Of a stretch of DNA of 64,000 nt, positions 37,507-46,851 are shown one piece after another; within the stretch, counting starts at the first letter, position 1, and each line of letters opens with the position of its first letter. Source of the DNA: Pseudomonas fluorescens. GTDB lineage: Bacteria > Pseudomonadota > Gammaproteobacteria > Pseudomonadales > Pseudomonadaceae. The stretch spans positions 1 to 64,000 of the forward strand of contig NZ_CABVGX010000032.1 in the NCBI RefSeq assembly GCF_902497625.1, given 5' to 3'. The notes beneath the pieces are model-generated. The model was not told the origin of the DNA. It saw only the letters and a list, made by a program, of their open reading frames with translations, and ran no database searches. Made by a program: the position numbers and the translations under genes.

Positions 37507-37595
37507 CTTGTCGGGGTGCCTTGCTATGAGGCTGAGATCGAATAATTTCGGATCCCGTTGAACCTGATCAGGTTAGCGCCTGCGTAGGGAACAAG
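37507..37595 (+). promoter_or_regulatory. TPP riboswitch (THI element) controlling thiC
   Basis: Closing stem CTTGT (37507-37511) with ACAAG (37591-37595). The pyrimidine-sensing bulge is GGCTGAGAT (about 37530-37538), and the conserved pyrophosphate-sensing arm ACCTGATCAGGTTAGCG is followed by CTGCGTAGGGAA. These are the invariant blocks of the thi-box. Binding of thiamine pyrophosphate lowers expression of thiC, about 200 nt downstream. Confidence 0.95.
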
Positions 37596-37643
37596 ATTTC
37601 TCGTCACCCGGCGAGTCCTCTTGTGCTTCGTCCGGGATGTTGT

Positions 37644-37678
37644 TCGACAATCGACAATCGACAATCGACAATCGACAG
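37644..37678. repeat. Heptanucleotide tandem repeat in the thiC leader
   Basis: Four perfect TCGACAA units and a fifth TCGACAG, 35 bp in all, lie between the riboswitch and the thiC start, inside the untranslated leader. Copy number changes would alter leader length but not a reading frame. Confidence 0.9.
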
Positions 37679-37791
37679 CCCTCGCGTACCGAGCACAGCA
37701 CAGCTGGTTTCATCAGCGCCCGTGCGTCCATTCGTTTACAGGTTCGCTCCGACAAAAATCCACTGCCTGGATGCTGTCTGGAGAGCCCGTG

Positions 37792-39681
37792 ATGACGATA
37801 AAACTAAAAAACGTAACCAACCTCAGTGACTCGGCGCAGGTCGATCAACAATCGGTTCAGCCCTTTTCCCGCTCGCAAAAGATCTATGTTCAGGGTTCTC
37901 GCCCGGACATCCTCGTTCCGATGCGCGAAATCAGCCTCGATGTGACCCCGACCGACATGGGCGGCGAAATCAACGCGCCGGTCATTGTGTACGACACCTC
38001 GGGCCCGTACACCGACCCCAACGTCATCATCGATGTGCGCAAAGGCCTCGCCGACGTGCGTTCGCCGTGGATCGAAGCCCGTGGCGACACCGAGCGTCTG
38101 GCCGGACTGAGTTCGAATTTTGGCCGCGAGCGTCTGGCCGATCCAGAGCTGACCAAGCTGCGCTTCGCCCACGTGAACAATCCGCGCCGTGCCAAGGCCG
38201 GGCGTAACGTCACTCAAATGCACTACGCGCGTCAGGGCATTATCACGCCCGAGATGGAATACGTCGCCATCCGCGAAAACATGAAGCTGGAAGTGGCCCG
38301 CGCCGCCGGTCTGCTGAACACGCAACACGGCGGCCACAGCTTCGGCGCCAGTGTGCCGAAAATCATCACACCCGAATTCGTCCGTGAAGAAATCGCCCGC
38401 GGTCGCGCGATCATCCCGGCCAACATCAACCACACCGAACTGGAACCGATGATCATCGGCCGTAACTTCCTGGTGAAGATCAACGGCAACATCGGCAACA
38501 GCGCCCTGGGCTCGTCAATCGAAGAAGAAGTGGCGAAGCTCACCTGGGGCATTCGTTGGGGCGCGGACAACATCATGGACTTGTCGACCGGCAAGCACAT
38601 CCATGAAACCCGCGAGTGGATCATTCGCAACTCGCCCGTCCCGATCGGTACCGTGCCGATCTATCAGGCGCTGGAAAAAGTCGGTGGCGCTGCCGAAGAT
38701 CTGACCTGGGAGCTGTTCCGCGACACCCTGATCGAACAGGCCGAACAAGGCGTCGACTACTTCACCATCCACGCGGGCGTATTGCTGCGCTACGTGCCGC
38801 TGACCGCCAAACGCGTGACCGGCATCGTCTCCCGTGGCGGTTCGATCATGGCCAAGTGGTGCCTGGCGCACCATAAAGAGAACTTCGCCTACACGCATTT
38901 CGAAGAGATCTGCGAAATCATGAAGGCTTACGACGTCAGCTTCTCGCTCGGCGATGGCCTGCGTCCTGGTTCGATTGCCGACGCCAACGATGCCGCGCAG
39001 TTCGGTGAACTGGAAACCCTTGGCGAGCTGACCAAGATCGCCTGGAAGCACGATGTGCAAACCATGATCGAAGGGCCTGGCCACGTGCCGATGCAGTTGA
39101 TCAAAGAGAACATGGACAAGCAGCTCGAGTGCTGCGACGAGGCCCCGTTCTACACCCTCGGCCCGCTGACCACTGATATCGCCCCGGGTTACGACCACAT
39201 CACGTCCGGTATCGGTGCGGCGATGATCGGTTGGTTCGGTTGCGCGATGCTGTGCTACGTCACGCCGAAAGAGCACTTGGGCCTGCCGAACAAGGATGAC
39301 GTGAAGACCGGGATCATCACCTACAAGATTGCGGCGCATGCGGCCGACCTCGCCAAGGGTCATCCAGGCGCGCAGATTCGTGACGATGCCTTGAGCAAGG
39401 CGCGGTTCGAGTTCCGTTGGGAAGACCAGTTCAACCTTGGCCTGGATCCGGACACCGCGCGTTCGTATCACGATGAAACGTTGCCGAAGGATTCGGCCAA
39501 AGTCGCGCATTTCTGCTCGATGTGCGGGCCGAAATTCTGCTCAATGAAGATCACCCAGGAAGTCCGTGAATACGCGGCCAACCAGCAGGCCGAAAGCATC
39601 GACGCCGAAGTCGCCCAAGGCCTGGCGGACCAGGCCGAGCGGTTCAAGCAGGAAGGCAGTCAGCTTTACAAGAAGGTTTGA
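37792..39681 (+). CDS. thiC: Phosphomethylpyrimidine synthase (HMP-P synthase)
   Basis: Radical-SAM enzyme that turns aminoimidazole ribotide into the thiamine pyrimidine HMP-P. From the ATG at 37792 (GGAGAG ribosome site) it is 629 residues, as usual; the open frame to 37621 crosses the leader repeats and is rejected. The C-terminal iron-sulfur motif is C-x2-C-x4-C in HFCSMCGPKFCSMK. The TPP riboswitch upstream gives end-product control, and the gene is followed by a pyrimidine-type permease. Confidence 0.97.
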   Translation: MTIKLKNVTNLSDSAQVDQQSVQPFSRSQKIYVQGSRPDILVPMREISLDVTPTDMGGEINAPVIVYDTSGPYTDPNVIIDVRKGLADVRSPWIEARGDTERLAGLSSNFGRERLADPELTKLRFAHVNNPRRAKAGRNVTQMHYARQGIITPEMEYVAIRENMKLEVARAAGLLNTQHGGHSFGASVPKIITPEFVREEIARGRAIIPANINHTELEPMIIGRNFLVKINGNIGNSALGSSIEEEVAKLTWGIRWGADNIMDLSTGKHIHETREWIIRNSPVPIGTVPIYQALEKVGGAAEDLTWELFRDTLIEQAEQGVDYFTIHAGVLLRYVPLTAKRVTGIVSRGGSIMAKWCLAHHKENFAYTHFEEICEIMKAYDVSFSLGDGLRPGSIADANDAAQFGELETLGELTKIAWKHDVQTMIEGPGHVPMQLIKENMDKQLECCDEAPFYTLGPLTTDIAPGYDHITSGIGAAMIGWFGCAMLCYVTPKEHLGLPNKDDVKTGIITYKIAAHAADLAKGHPGAQIRDDALSKARFEFRWEDQFNLGLDPDTARSYHDETLPKDSAKVAHFCSMCGPKFCSMKITQEVREYAANQQAESIDAEVAQGLADQAERFKQEGSQLYKKV

Positions 39682-39698
39682 TCCCGTACTGATCACCC

Positions 39699-39830
39699 TG
39701 TGGCGAGGGGGCTTGCCCCCGTTCGGCCGCGAAGCGGGCGTAAATCTGGTGATGAGTTCTGAGAGATAGAACTCGGTCGCCTGTTTTGGGGCTGCTGCGC
39801 AGCCCAACGGGGGCAAGCCCCCTCGCCACA
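39699..39830. repeat. REP doublet between thiC and cytX
   Basis: TGTGGCGAGGGGGCTTGCCC and five more bases (39699-39723) is the exact inverted complement of 39806-39830. The 25-bp perfect arms with GC-rich inner stems enclose 82 bp. It belongs to the GGCGAGGGGGCTTGCCCCC class, unlike the other REPs here. Confidence 0.88.
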
Positions 39831-39881
39831 AGGGATCGGGTAGGTCAACACAACAACAAATGTCCCTCTGAGATAACACCC

Positions 39882-41174
39882 TTGAGCATTCAACCCAGTA
39901 CTTATTCCCCCGACCTGGCCGTGCCGGCCGCCAAGCGTGTGTTCGGCGGTCGCGATCTTTTTTCCCTGTGGTTCTCCCTCGGCATTGGCCTGATGGTGTT
40001 GCAGACCGGCGCACTGCTTGCGCCTGGTCTGGGCCTGTCCGGTTCATTGCTGGCGATTTTTCTCGGAACGCTGGTCGGCGTTCTGCTGCTGGCCGCCGTC
40101 GGCGTGATCGGCAGTGACACCGGCCTGTCGTCGATGGCCGCCCTCAAGCTCAGTCTTGGCAGGCATGGCGCGAGCCTGCCGGCGGTGCTGAACCTGCTGC
40201 AACTGATCGGCTGGGGGTCGTTTGAAATCATCGTCATGCGCGACGCCGCCAGCCTGTTGGGCGCCCGCGCGTTCAGCGAAGCCAGCCTGCTCTCGAATCC
40301 GCTGTTGTGGACCCTGTTCTTCGGCGGCCTGGCGACCTTGCTGGCTGTGAGCGGGCCGTTGACGTTCGTGCGGCAGATCCTGCGCAAGTGGGGCATCTGG
40401 CTGTTGCTGGCGGCGTGCATCTGGCTGACCTGGAACCTGTTTGCAAAGGCTGATCTGCCGGCATTGTGGGCCCAGGCCGGTGACGGTTCGATGCCGTTCG
40501 CGGTGGGTTTCGACATCGCGATCGCCATGCCGCTGTCGTGGTTGCCGCTGATCGCCGACTACTCGCGGTTCGGTAAGCGCGCGAAAAACGTGTTCGGCGG
40601 CACCGCGATCGGTTTCTTCATCGGCAATTTCTGGCTGATGAGCCTGGGCGTGGCTTACACCCTGGCGTTCGCGCCGAGCGGTGAAGTGAACGCCTTACTG
40701 TTGGCATTGGCAGGGGCCGGGTTGGGCATTCCACTGCTGCTGATTCTGCTGGATGAATCGGAAAACGCCTTTGCCGATATTCATTCGGCGGCGGTTTCCA
40801 GCAGCATGCTCTCGCGTTTGAAGGTCGAGCATCTGGCACTGGCCATCGGGGTGGTCTGCACCCTGATCGCCTTGCTGGCGCCACTGGCTCAATACCAGAA
40901 CTTCCTGCTGTTGATCGGGTCGGTGTTCGCGCCGCTGTTCGGCGTGGTCCTGGTGGATCACTTCATTCTGCGCAAACGCAGTGCCCAGGTCGCGTCCGCC
41001 GCGTTGCGCTGGCCGGCGCTGCTCGCCTGGCTGGGCGGGGTGGGCACGTATCATCTGCTGGCGAACTTGTATCCGGACATCGGCGCAACCCTGCCCGCGT
41101 TGATCGTGGCAGGGCTGCTGCAGTTGGTGCTCGGTCGAGCCTTCAGCTACGGCCGGGAAACAGCTCGGGCTTGA
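39882..41174 (+). CDS. cytX: NCS1-family permease, CytX-like (putative HMP transporter)
   Basis: 430 residues from TTG at 39882, with a weak ribosome site; the open frame back to 39786 runs through the REP and is rejected. About twelve hydrophobic segments and the NCS1 features SLGIGLMVLQTGALLAPGLG and MPLSWLPLIADYSRF are visible. CytX proteins are predicted HMP importers and are usually linked to thiamine genes; here the gene directly follows thiC. Coregulation by the same leader is possible if transcription passes the REP pair. Confidence 0.85.
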   Translation: MSIQPSTYSPDLAVPAAKRVFGGRDLFSLWFSLGIGLMVLQTGALLAPGLGLSGSLLAIFLGTLVGVLLLAAVGVIGSDTGLSSMAALKLSLGRHGASLPAVLNLLQLIGWGSFEIIVMRDAASLLGARAFSEASLLSNPLLWTLFFGGLATLLAVSGPLTFVRQILRKWGIWLLLAACIWLTWNLFAKADLPALWAQAGDGSMPFAVGFDIAIAMPLSWLPLIADYSRFGKRAKNVFGGTAIGFFIGNFWLMSLGVAYTLAFAPSGEVNALLLALAGAGLGIPLLLILLDESENAFADIHSAAVSSSMLSRLKVEHLALAIGVVCTLIALLAPLAQYQNFLLLIGSVFAPLFGVVLVDHFILRKRSAQVASAALRWPALLAWLGGVGTYHLLANLYPDIGATLPALIVAGLLQLVLGRAFSYGRETARA

Positions 41175-41889
41175 GGATGCCGTTCAGGCGCGGATAAGGG
41201 ATCTTCAATTCGACGTGTCCCAGCGCATACGGTGCGATGGTGCTTGTTTCGTACTTGAGGATCACGCCGCCGTAGGTCAGCGCCACGTTCTGGGTTTTCT
41301 GGAATTGCCACTGTTTGAGGAATTCCGGTTCCTGATCAAGCTTGGTGCTGATCAGCCAGCTGTTGTGCGCGACTTGCGCCGCTTTCCAGAATGCTTCTTC
41401 CTGGCCCGGCAGCAACATGTCCGACAGCGTCAGCACTTTATGCTGCTGGCGCGAATAGTTGATGAAACTGCGACCCGGCGTGCCATGCGCACCGCCGGTG
41501 TCCAGGTAGCTGGAAAACTCGATGATCACCAAGCCGTCATGCTGCTCGCGTACTTTCGCTTGCAGGTAGCTGCTATTGCGTGGGCCGGCGATGCGCAGGA
41601 ACTCGTCGCGATACGCGGCCAGGGTAGGCGCCACCGGTGCGTCGGGGGCAGTGCGGGTCATTTGCAACAGGCGTTTTTCAACGATGCCGTCCAGTTGTGG
41701 TTCGCCGGGAAAACGCAGCGTGTCGATGTTCACCAGCGGACAATCCTGACTGGCGCAGCCGGGTTTCAGTTGTTCGGAAGCATCGCGGGTGGTCTCCAGC
41801 GGCGCCCGATAGTTGGGCTGGAACAAACTCTGGCAGGCGCCCAGGGTCAGGGCGATTGCAGCCACGGAGGCGATTTTAAAAAGCGACAT
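41143..41889 (-). CDS. RsiV/DUF3298-family lipoprotein
   Basis: 248 residues with a lipoprotein signal peptide and lipobox LTLGAC (Cys19). The mature part has the DUF3298/RsiV-like fold region (SSYLDTGGAHGTPGRSFINY and KVLTLSDMLLPGQEEAFWK). It overlaps the end of cytX by 32 bp on the opposite strand. Function unknown; these domains bind lysozyme in RsiV itself, but no sigma factor lies next to this gene. Confidence 0.85.
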   Translation of the reverse strand: MSLFKIASVAAIALTLGACQSLFQPNYRAPLETTRDASEQLKPGCASQDCPLVNIDTLRFPGEPQLDGIVEKRLLQMTRTAPDAPVAPTLAAYRDEFLRIAGPRNSSYLQAKVREQHDGLVIIEFSSYLDTGGAHGTPGRSFINYSRQQHKVLTLSDMLLPGQEEAFWKAAQVAHNSWLISTKLDQEPEFLKQWQFQKTQNVALTYGGVILKYETSTIAPYALGHVELKIPYPRLNGILKPELFPGRS

Positions 41890-42103
41890 GGGCGTCCTTC
41901 ATAAAACAGGGAAAGGCGAAAAGTTACCCGCTTCGACTGCCAGCGAGGGAATCAGTTCGCCACTAAGCTCATTAGAGTTGCTTTCGCCCTCACCGTCTAT
42001 CCCGCTGGCTGGAAAGGGGCTGCATCAAATGTCGCGAGCGCGTTAGGATGGCGCGAAGTCGAGGCTGGAGCTTCGCAACGGATTTGTTTAAACGAGGATT
42101 GTC

Positions 42104-42721
42104 ATGACTGATTTTGCCAACGCCATTCCGTCTGCCGTCGAGATCGTTCGGCGCGAAAAGTGCTACGAGGGTTTTTACAAGCTCGATCGCGTGCACTTGC
42201 GCCACGAATTGTTCGCTGGCGGCATGAGCCGCGAAATCAATCGGGAAGTGTTTGTCCGCCATGACGCCGTGTGTGTGCTGCCGTATGACCCGCAGCGTGA
42301 CGAAGTGGTGCTGATCGAGCAGTTTCGCGTGGGCGCCATGGGCAAGACGGATAACCCGTGGCTGATTGAACTGGTTGCCGGTCTGATCGACAAGGATGAA
42401 GAACCGGAAGCAGTTGCTCACCGCGAGGCGCAGGAGGAAGCTGGGCTGGTATTCGGAGCGCTCTGGCCGATGACCAAATATTTTCCATCGCCGGGCGGCA
42501 GCAATGAGTTCGTGCATTTGTACCTGGGCCGTTGCGAGACAACCGGGGCTGGCGGCCTGCATGGGCTGGAGGAAGAAGCGGAAGATATTCGCGTGACGGT
42601 GTGGGCTTTCGAAGATGCCCTGCAAGCCGTACGTGACGGACGTATTGCCAACGCGGCCAGCATCATTGCCTTGCAATGGTTGGCGTTGAACCGCGCTGAA
42701 GTGAGGGGGTTATGGTCGTAA
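42104..42721 (+). CDS. nudF: ADP-ribose pyrophosphatase
   Basis: 205 residues with a perfect Nudix box, G-x5-E-x7-REAQEEAGL. NudF hydrolyses ADP-ribose to AMP and ribose 5-phosphate. It is first in a run that continues with the DUF1249 gene (10-nt overlap), cpdA, yqiA and parE, the same order as in many gammaproteobacteria. An ACGAGGA ribosome site precedes the ATG. Confidence 0.95.
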   Translation: MTDFANAIPSAVEIVRREKCYEGFYKLDRVHLRHELFAGGMSREINREVFVRHDAVCVLPYDPQRDEVVLIEQFRVGAMGKTDNPWLIELVAGLIDKDEEPEAVAHREAQEEAGLVFGALWPMTKYFPSPGGSNEFVHLYLGRCETTGAGGLHGLEEEAEDIRVTVWAFEDALQAVRDGRIANAASIIALQWLALNRAEVRGLWS

Positions 42722-43164
42722 ACAAGCTGCGCGATCGCTATCGGGTTGACCTTGTAAGCCTGCAAGCCTCCTGCGAGGCCAATTACGCGCGCCTCATGCG
42801 ACTGCTGCCAGACATGCGCAGCGAGCCGGCGGCACGGCGCATTGCCGTGACCCACGGCGACCAGATGCTGGGTGTGCTTGCTCTCGAAGTGCTGCAAGTC
42901 TGCCCGTACACCACGACCCTGCAAGTGCGCCAGGAACACAGCCTGCCGTGGCTGCCGGTGCCGCAACTGGAAGTTCAGGTCTATCACGACGCCTGCATGG
43001 CCGAAGTGGTCAGTGCCGAACATGCACGACGCTTCCGCGGCATCTATCCTTACCCGAACGCCGCGATGCACCAGCCGGACGAAAAAGCCCAACTGAACCT
43101 GTTCCTCGGCGAGTGGTTGAGCCATTGTCTTGCGCTGGGACATGAGTACGAAGTCGTACGCTAA
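42712..43164 (+). CDS. DUF1249-family protein (YqiB-like)
   Basis: 150 residues, starting inside the end of nudF. It matches the YqiB/DUF1249 pattern: an N-terminal LQASCEANYARLMRLLPDM, a central LEVQVYHDACMAEVV and IYPYPNAAMHQPDEKAQLNLFLGEWL near the end. Function unknown. The nudF-yqiB-cpdA-yqiA-parE linkage is conserved in enterobacteria and pseudomonads. Confidence 0.9.
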   Translation: MVVNKLRDRYRVDLVSLQASCEANYARLMRLLPDMRSEPAARRIAVTHGDQMLGVLALEVLQVCPYTTTLQVRQEHSLPWLPVPQLEVQVYHDACMAEVVSAEHARRFRGIYPYPNAAMHQPDEKAQLNLFLGEWLSHCLALGHEYEVVR

Positions 43165-43260
43165 GTGTGAACTGCGTCAGGTTCACGCGTTCCTCTTTCG
43201 GTCATCCCCCAGCATAATCGCGGCATTCATCCATCCCGTGACCAGCCCTGGGAGAACGCC

Positions 43261-44076
43261 TTGCCGAGCGTATCGACATTGACCACCGCCGATTCGGCGC
43301 TGCTGGTGCAGCTCTCCGACAGCCATTTGTTTGCCGAAGCGCAGGGTACGCTGCTGGGCATGAACACCCGCGACAGCCTGCAGCGGGTGATCGAACTGGT
43401 CCGGCAGCAACAGCCGCAGATCGACCTGATCATTGCCAGCGGCGATATTTCCCAGGACGGCACGCTGGAGTCCTATCAGCAGTTTCGCGACCTGACCCGC
43501 CAGCTCGACGCGCCGGCGCGCTGGATTCCGGGCAACCATGATGAGCCGCAGCTCATGGCTGAAGCGGCGGTCCAGAGTGCGTTGCTGGAGTCGGTGGTGG
43601 ACGTCGGCAACTGGCGCGTGACCTTGCTCGATTCGGCGGTGCCGGGTTCGGTGCCGGGGTTTCTGCAGGACGAGCAGTTGCAACGGCTGGCCTGCTCGCT
43701 CAGCGAAACGCCAGAGCGTCATCATCTGGTGTGTTTTCACCATCATCCGGTCTCCATCGGGTGTGCGTGGATGGAGCCGATTGGCTTGCGCAATCCCGAT
43801 GCGTTGTTTGCTGTGCTCGACCGTTTCCCGCAGGTGCGCGCGGTGCTCTGGGGGCATGTGCATCAGCAGTTCGACGAGATGCGTAACGGCGTGCGTCTGA
43901 TGGCGTCGCCGTCAACCTGCATTCAGTTCGAACCGGGCAGCGAAGATTTCAAGGTGGGTATGCAGGCACCGGGGTATCGCTGGTTGCGGCTCTTGCCTGA
44001 TGGCCAGCTCGAAACCGGGGTTGAGCGGGTGACCGGGTTTGAGTTCGAGGTTGATTACGGCTCAAACGGTTACTGA
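43261..44076 (+). CDS. cpdA: 3',5'-cyclic-AMP phosphodiesterase
   Basis: 271-residue class III phosphodiesterase with all metallophosphoesterase motifs: QLSDSHLF, GDISQDG, GNHDEP, HHHP and GHVHQ. It hydrolyses cAMP and so limits Vfr/Crp signalling. The start is TTG at 43261 behind GGGAGAACG. It ends just before a very long hairpin that separates it from yqiA. Confidence 0.94.
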   Translation: MPSVSTLTTADSALLVQLSDSHLFAEAQGTLLGMNTRDSLQRVIELVRQQQPQIDLIIASGDISQDGTLESYQQFRDLTRQLDAPARWIPGNHDEPQLMAEAAVQSALLESVVDVGNWRVTLLDSAVPGSVPGFLQDEQLQRLACSLSETPERHHLVCFHHHPVSIGCAWMEPIGLRNPDALFAVLDRFPQVRAVLWGHVHQQFDEMRNGVRLMASPSTCIQFEPGSEDFKVGMQAPGYRWLRLLPDGQLETGVERVTGFEFEVDYGSNGY

Positions 44077-44090
44077 CACCACGAACTCCA

Positions 44091-44193
44091 CCTGTAGGAG
44101 CTGTCGAGTGCAACGAGGCTGCGATCATTTGATCCTGCTTCAAAAAATAAATCAAAAGATCGCAGCCTCGTTGCACTCGACAGCTCCTACAGG
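44091..44193. repeat. Long inverted repeat with 43-bp arms after cpdA
   Basis: 44091-44133 and 44151-44193 are inverted copies with a single mismatch, separated by 17 bp. The arms begin CCTGTAGGAGCTGTCGAGTG and run into a GCGATC...TTTGAT end. It starts 15 bp after the cpdA stop and would form a very stable stem, acting as terminator, mRNA stabiliser or attenuator before yqiA-parE. Confidence 0.9.
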
Positions 44194-44281
44194 GATCACA
44201 TTCATTTCCGCGCGTGCTGGCCCAACACCCCCCAACACCCTGTAAACTCCGCCTTCTTTACCCAAGGCACAGGGAGCTCAG

Positions 44282-44890
44282 ATGTCCGGTTCGATCCTTT
44301 ATATCCACGGTTTCAATAGCGCACCTTCGTCGAAGAAGGCCTGCCAGTTGATCGATGTGATGGGCCGTCTGGGCTTGAGTGATCATTTGCGTGTGCCGGC
44401 GCTGCATCATCACCCGCGCGAGGCCATCGGTCAGCTCGAAGAGGCGATTTCGCAGCTGGGGCGGCCATTGCTGGTCGGCAGCTCACTCGGCGGCTACTAT
44501 GCGACTCACCTGGCCGAGCGCCATGGCCTCAAGGCCCTGTTGATCAATCCTGCCGTCAGCCCGCACCGGATGTTCGACGGGTACCTGGGGACGCAGAAAA
44601 ACCTGTACACCGAAGAAACCTGGGAATTGACCCACGATCACGTCACGGCCCTGGCCGCGCTGGAAGTGCCGGCACCTAAGGATCCGCAGCTGTTTCAGGT
44701 ATGGTTGCAGACCGGCGATGAAACGCTGGATTATCGCCTCGCCCAGCAGTATTACCGAGCCTGTGCCTTGCGCATCCAGGCCGGTGGCGACCACAGTTTT
44801 CAGGGCTTTGCCGCGCAACTGCCGGCGATGCTGAGTTTCGCCGGCATCGGCGCAGACGTTTACCAAGCGATCGATTTCACCGCACTGTGA
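44282..44890 (+). CDS. YqiA-like alpha/beta-hydrolase (esterase)
   Basis: 202 residues. It starts YIHGFNSAPSSKKA and has the nucleophile elbow GSSLGGYYA and a late histidine in GGDHSFQGF, as in the UPF0227/YqiA esterases. Acyl-CoA thioesterase or esterase activity is known for E. coli YqiA; the physiological substrate is not clear. It lies upstream of parE as in E. coli. Confidence 0.9.
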   Translation: MSGSILYIHGFNSAPSSKKACQLIDVMGRLGLSDHLRVPALHHHPREAIGQLEEAISQLGRPLLVGSSLGGYYATHLAERHGLKALLINPAVSPHRMFDGYLGTQKNLYTEETWELTHDHVTALAALEVPAPKDPQLFQVWLQTGDETLDYRLAQQYYRACALRIQAGGDHSFQGFAAQLPAMLSFAGIGADVYQAIDFTAL

Positions 44891-44943
44891 GTCCCGCTTC
44901 TTTGACTGACCCTATTTTTTACAGACACTGACGACGAGACCTT

Positions 44944-46851
44944 ATGGCCACTCCCAGCGCTAGCTCTTATAACGCCGACGCCATCGAAGTCCTCTCGGGC
45001 CTCGACCCGGTGCGTAAACGTCCCGGCATGTACACCGACACCAGTCGGCCTAATCACCTCGCTCAGGAAGTCATCGACAACAGCGTCGACGAAGCCCTGG
45101 CCGGCCACGCCTCCTCGGTTCAGGTCATCCTGCATGCCGATCATTCCCTCGAAGTCAGCGACGACGGCCGCGGCATGCCGGTGGACATTCACGCGGAAGA
45201 GGGCGTTTCCGGGGTCGAGTTGATCCTCACCAAACTCCATGCGGGCGGCAAGTTTTCCAACAAGAACTACCAGTTCTCCGGCGGTCTGCACGGCGTGGGT
45301 ATTTCGGTGGTCAATGCCTTGTCGACCGAAGTCCGGGTACGCGTCAAGCGTGACGGCAACGAATACCAGATGACGTTCGCCGATGGTTACAAGAAAACCG
45401 AACTGGAAGTGGTCGGGACCGTTGGCAAGCGCAACACCGGCACCAGCGTGTTCTTCGCCCCGGACCCGAAATATTTCGACTCGCCGAAATTTTCCATCAG
45501 CCGTCTCAAGCACGTGCTCAAGGCCAAGGCCGTTCTGTGCCCGGGCCTGTTGGTCAGCTTTGAAGACAAAGGCACCGGCGAGAAAGTCGAATGGCATTAC
45601 GAAGACGGCCTGCGCTCGTACCTGGTTGACGCCGTCAGCGAATTCGAACGACTGCCAAATGAGCCTTTCTGCGGCAGCCTCGCCGGTAACAAGGAAGCAG
45701 TCGATTGGGCGCTGCTGTGGTTGCCGGAAGGTGGCGACAGCGTGCAGGAAAGTTACGTCAACCTCATCCCGACGGCGCAGGGCGGGACTCACGTCAACGG
45801 CTTGCGTCAGGGCCTGCTCGACGCCATGCGTGAGTTCTGCGAGTTCCGCAGCCTGCTGCCGCGCGGCGTGAAGCTGGCCCCGGAAGACGTCTGGGAACGC
45901 ATCGCCTTCGTCCTCTCGATGAAAATGCAGGAACCGCAGTTCTCCGGTCAGACCAAAGAACGCTTGTCGTCCCGCGAAGCGGCGGCGTTTGTCTCCGGCG
46001 TGGTCAAGGACGCATTCAGCCTGTGGCTCAATGCTCACCCGGAAACCGGCATGCTCCTGGCCGAACTGGCGATCAACAACGCCGGCCGCCGTCTGAAGGC
46101 GAGCAAAAAGGTCGAGCGCAAACGCATCACTGCGGGCCCGGCATTGCCGGGCAAACTCGCCGATTGCGCCGGGCAGGATCCGATGCGATCCGAACTGTTC
46201 CTGGTGGAAGGTGATTCCGCCGGCGGTTCCGCCAAGCAAGCGCGGGACAAAGAGTTTCAAGCCATCCTGCCCTTGCGCGGCAAGATTCTGAACACTTGGG
46301 AAGTCGACGGCAGCGAAGTGCTGGCGAGCCAGGAAGTGCACAACATCGCCGTGGCCATTGGCGTAGATCCAGGCGCGGCAGACTTGAGCCAGCTGCGCTA
46401 CGGCAAGATCTGCATCCTCGCCGACGCCGACTCCGACGGCCTGCACATTGCGACGCTGCTTTGCGCCTTGTTCGTCCAGCATTTCCGCCCGTTGGTGGAT
46501 GCCGGTCACGTCTACGTGGCCATGCCGCCGCTGTACCGGATCGACCTCGGCAAGGAAATTTACTACGCCCTGGATGAAGCCGAGCGCGATGGCATCCTCG
46601 ATCGTCTGGTCGCCGAGAAAAAACGCGGCAAGGTGCAAGTGACCCGATTCAAGGGCTTGGGTGAAATGAACCCGCCGCAGCTGCGCGAAACCACCATGGA
46701 CCCGAACACCCGGCGCCTGGTCCAGCTGACGCTGGGCGACACCTACGAGGCCACGGCGGAAATGATGGACATGCTGCTGGCGAAAAAGCGCGCCGGCGAC
46801 CGCAAGACCTGGCTCGAGTCCAAGGGCAATCTGGCCGAGGTTCTTGGCTGA
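44944..46851 (+). CDS. parE: DNA topoisomerase IV subunit B
   Basis: 635 residues with a GHKL ATPase (EVIDNSVDEALAGHA, DDGRGMP, GLHGVGISVVNAL) and a C-terminal TOPRIM domain (LVEGDSAGGSAKQARD, DADSDG). With ParC it decatenates daughter chromosomes. The stop overlaps the next start by 1 nt (TGATG). parC follows two genes later. Confidence 0.97.
   Translation: MATPSASSYNADAIEVLSGLDPVRKRPGMYTDTSRPNHLAQEVIDNSVDEALAGHASSVQVILHADHSLEVSDDGRGMPVDIHAEEGVSGVELILTKLHAGGKFSNKNYQFSGGLHGVGISVVNALSTEVRVRVKRDGNEYQMTFADGYKKTELEVVGTVGKRNTGTSVFFAPDPKYFDSPKFSISRLKHVLKAKAVLCPGLLVSFEDKGTGEKVEWHYEDGLRSYLVDAVSEFERLPNEPFCGSLAGNKEAVDWALLWLPEGGDSVQESYVNLIPTAQGGTHVNGLRQGLLDAMREFCEFRSLLPRGVKLAPEDVWERIAFVLSMKMQEPQFSGQTKERLSSREAAAFVSGVVKDAFSLWLNAHPETGMLLAELAINNAGRRLKASKKVERKRITAGPALPGKLADCAGQDPMRSELFLVEGDSAGGSAKQARDKEFQAILPLRGKILNTWEVDGSEVLASQEVHNIAVAIGVDPGAADLSQLRYGKICILADADSDGLHIATLLCALFVQHFRPLVDAGHVYVAMPPLYRIDLGKEIYYALDEAERDGILDRLVAEKKRGKVQVTRFKGLGEMNPPQLRETTMDPNTRRLVQLTLGDTYEATAEMMDMLLAKKRAGDRKTWLESKGNLAEVLG

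Noticed and set aside
37644..37678. Heptamer repeat as a small CRISPR array
   Set aside because: Units are 7 bp with no spacers; it is a simple tandem repeat.
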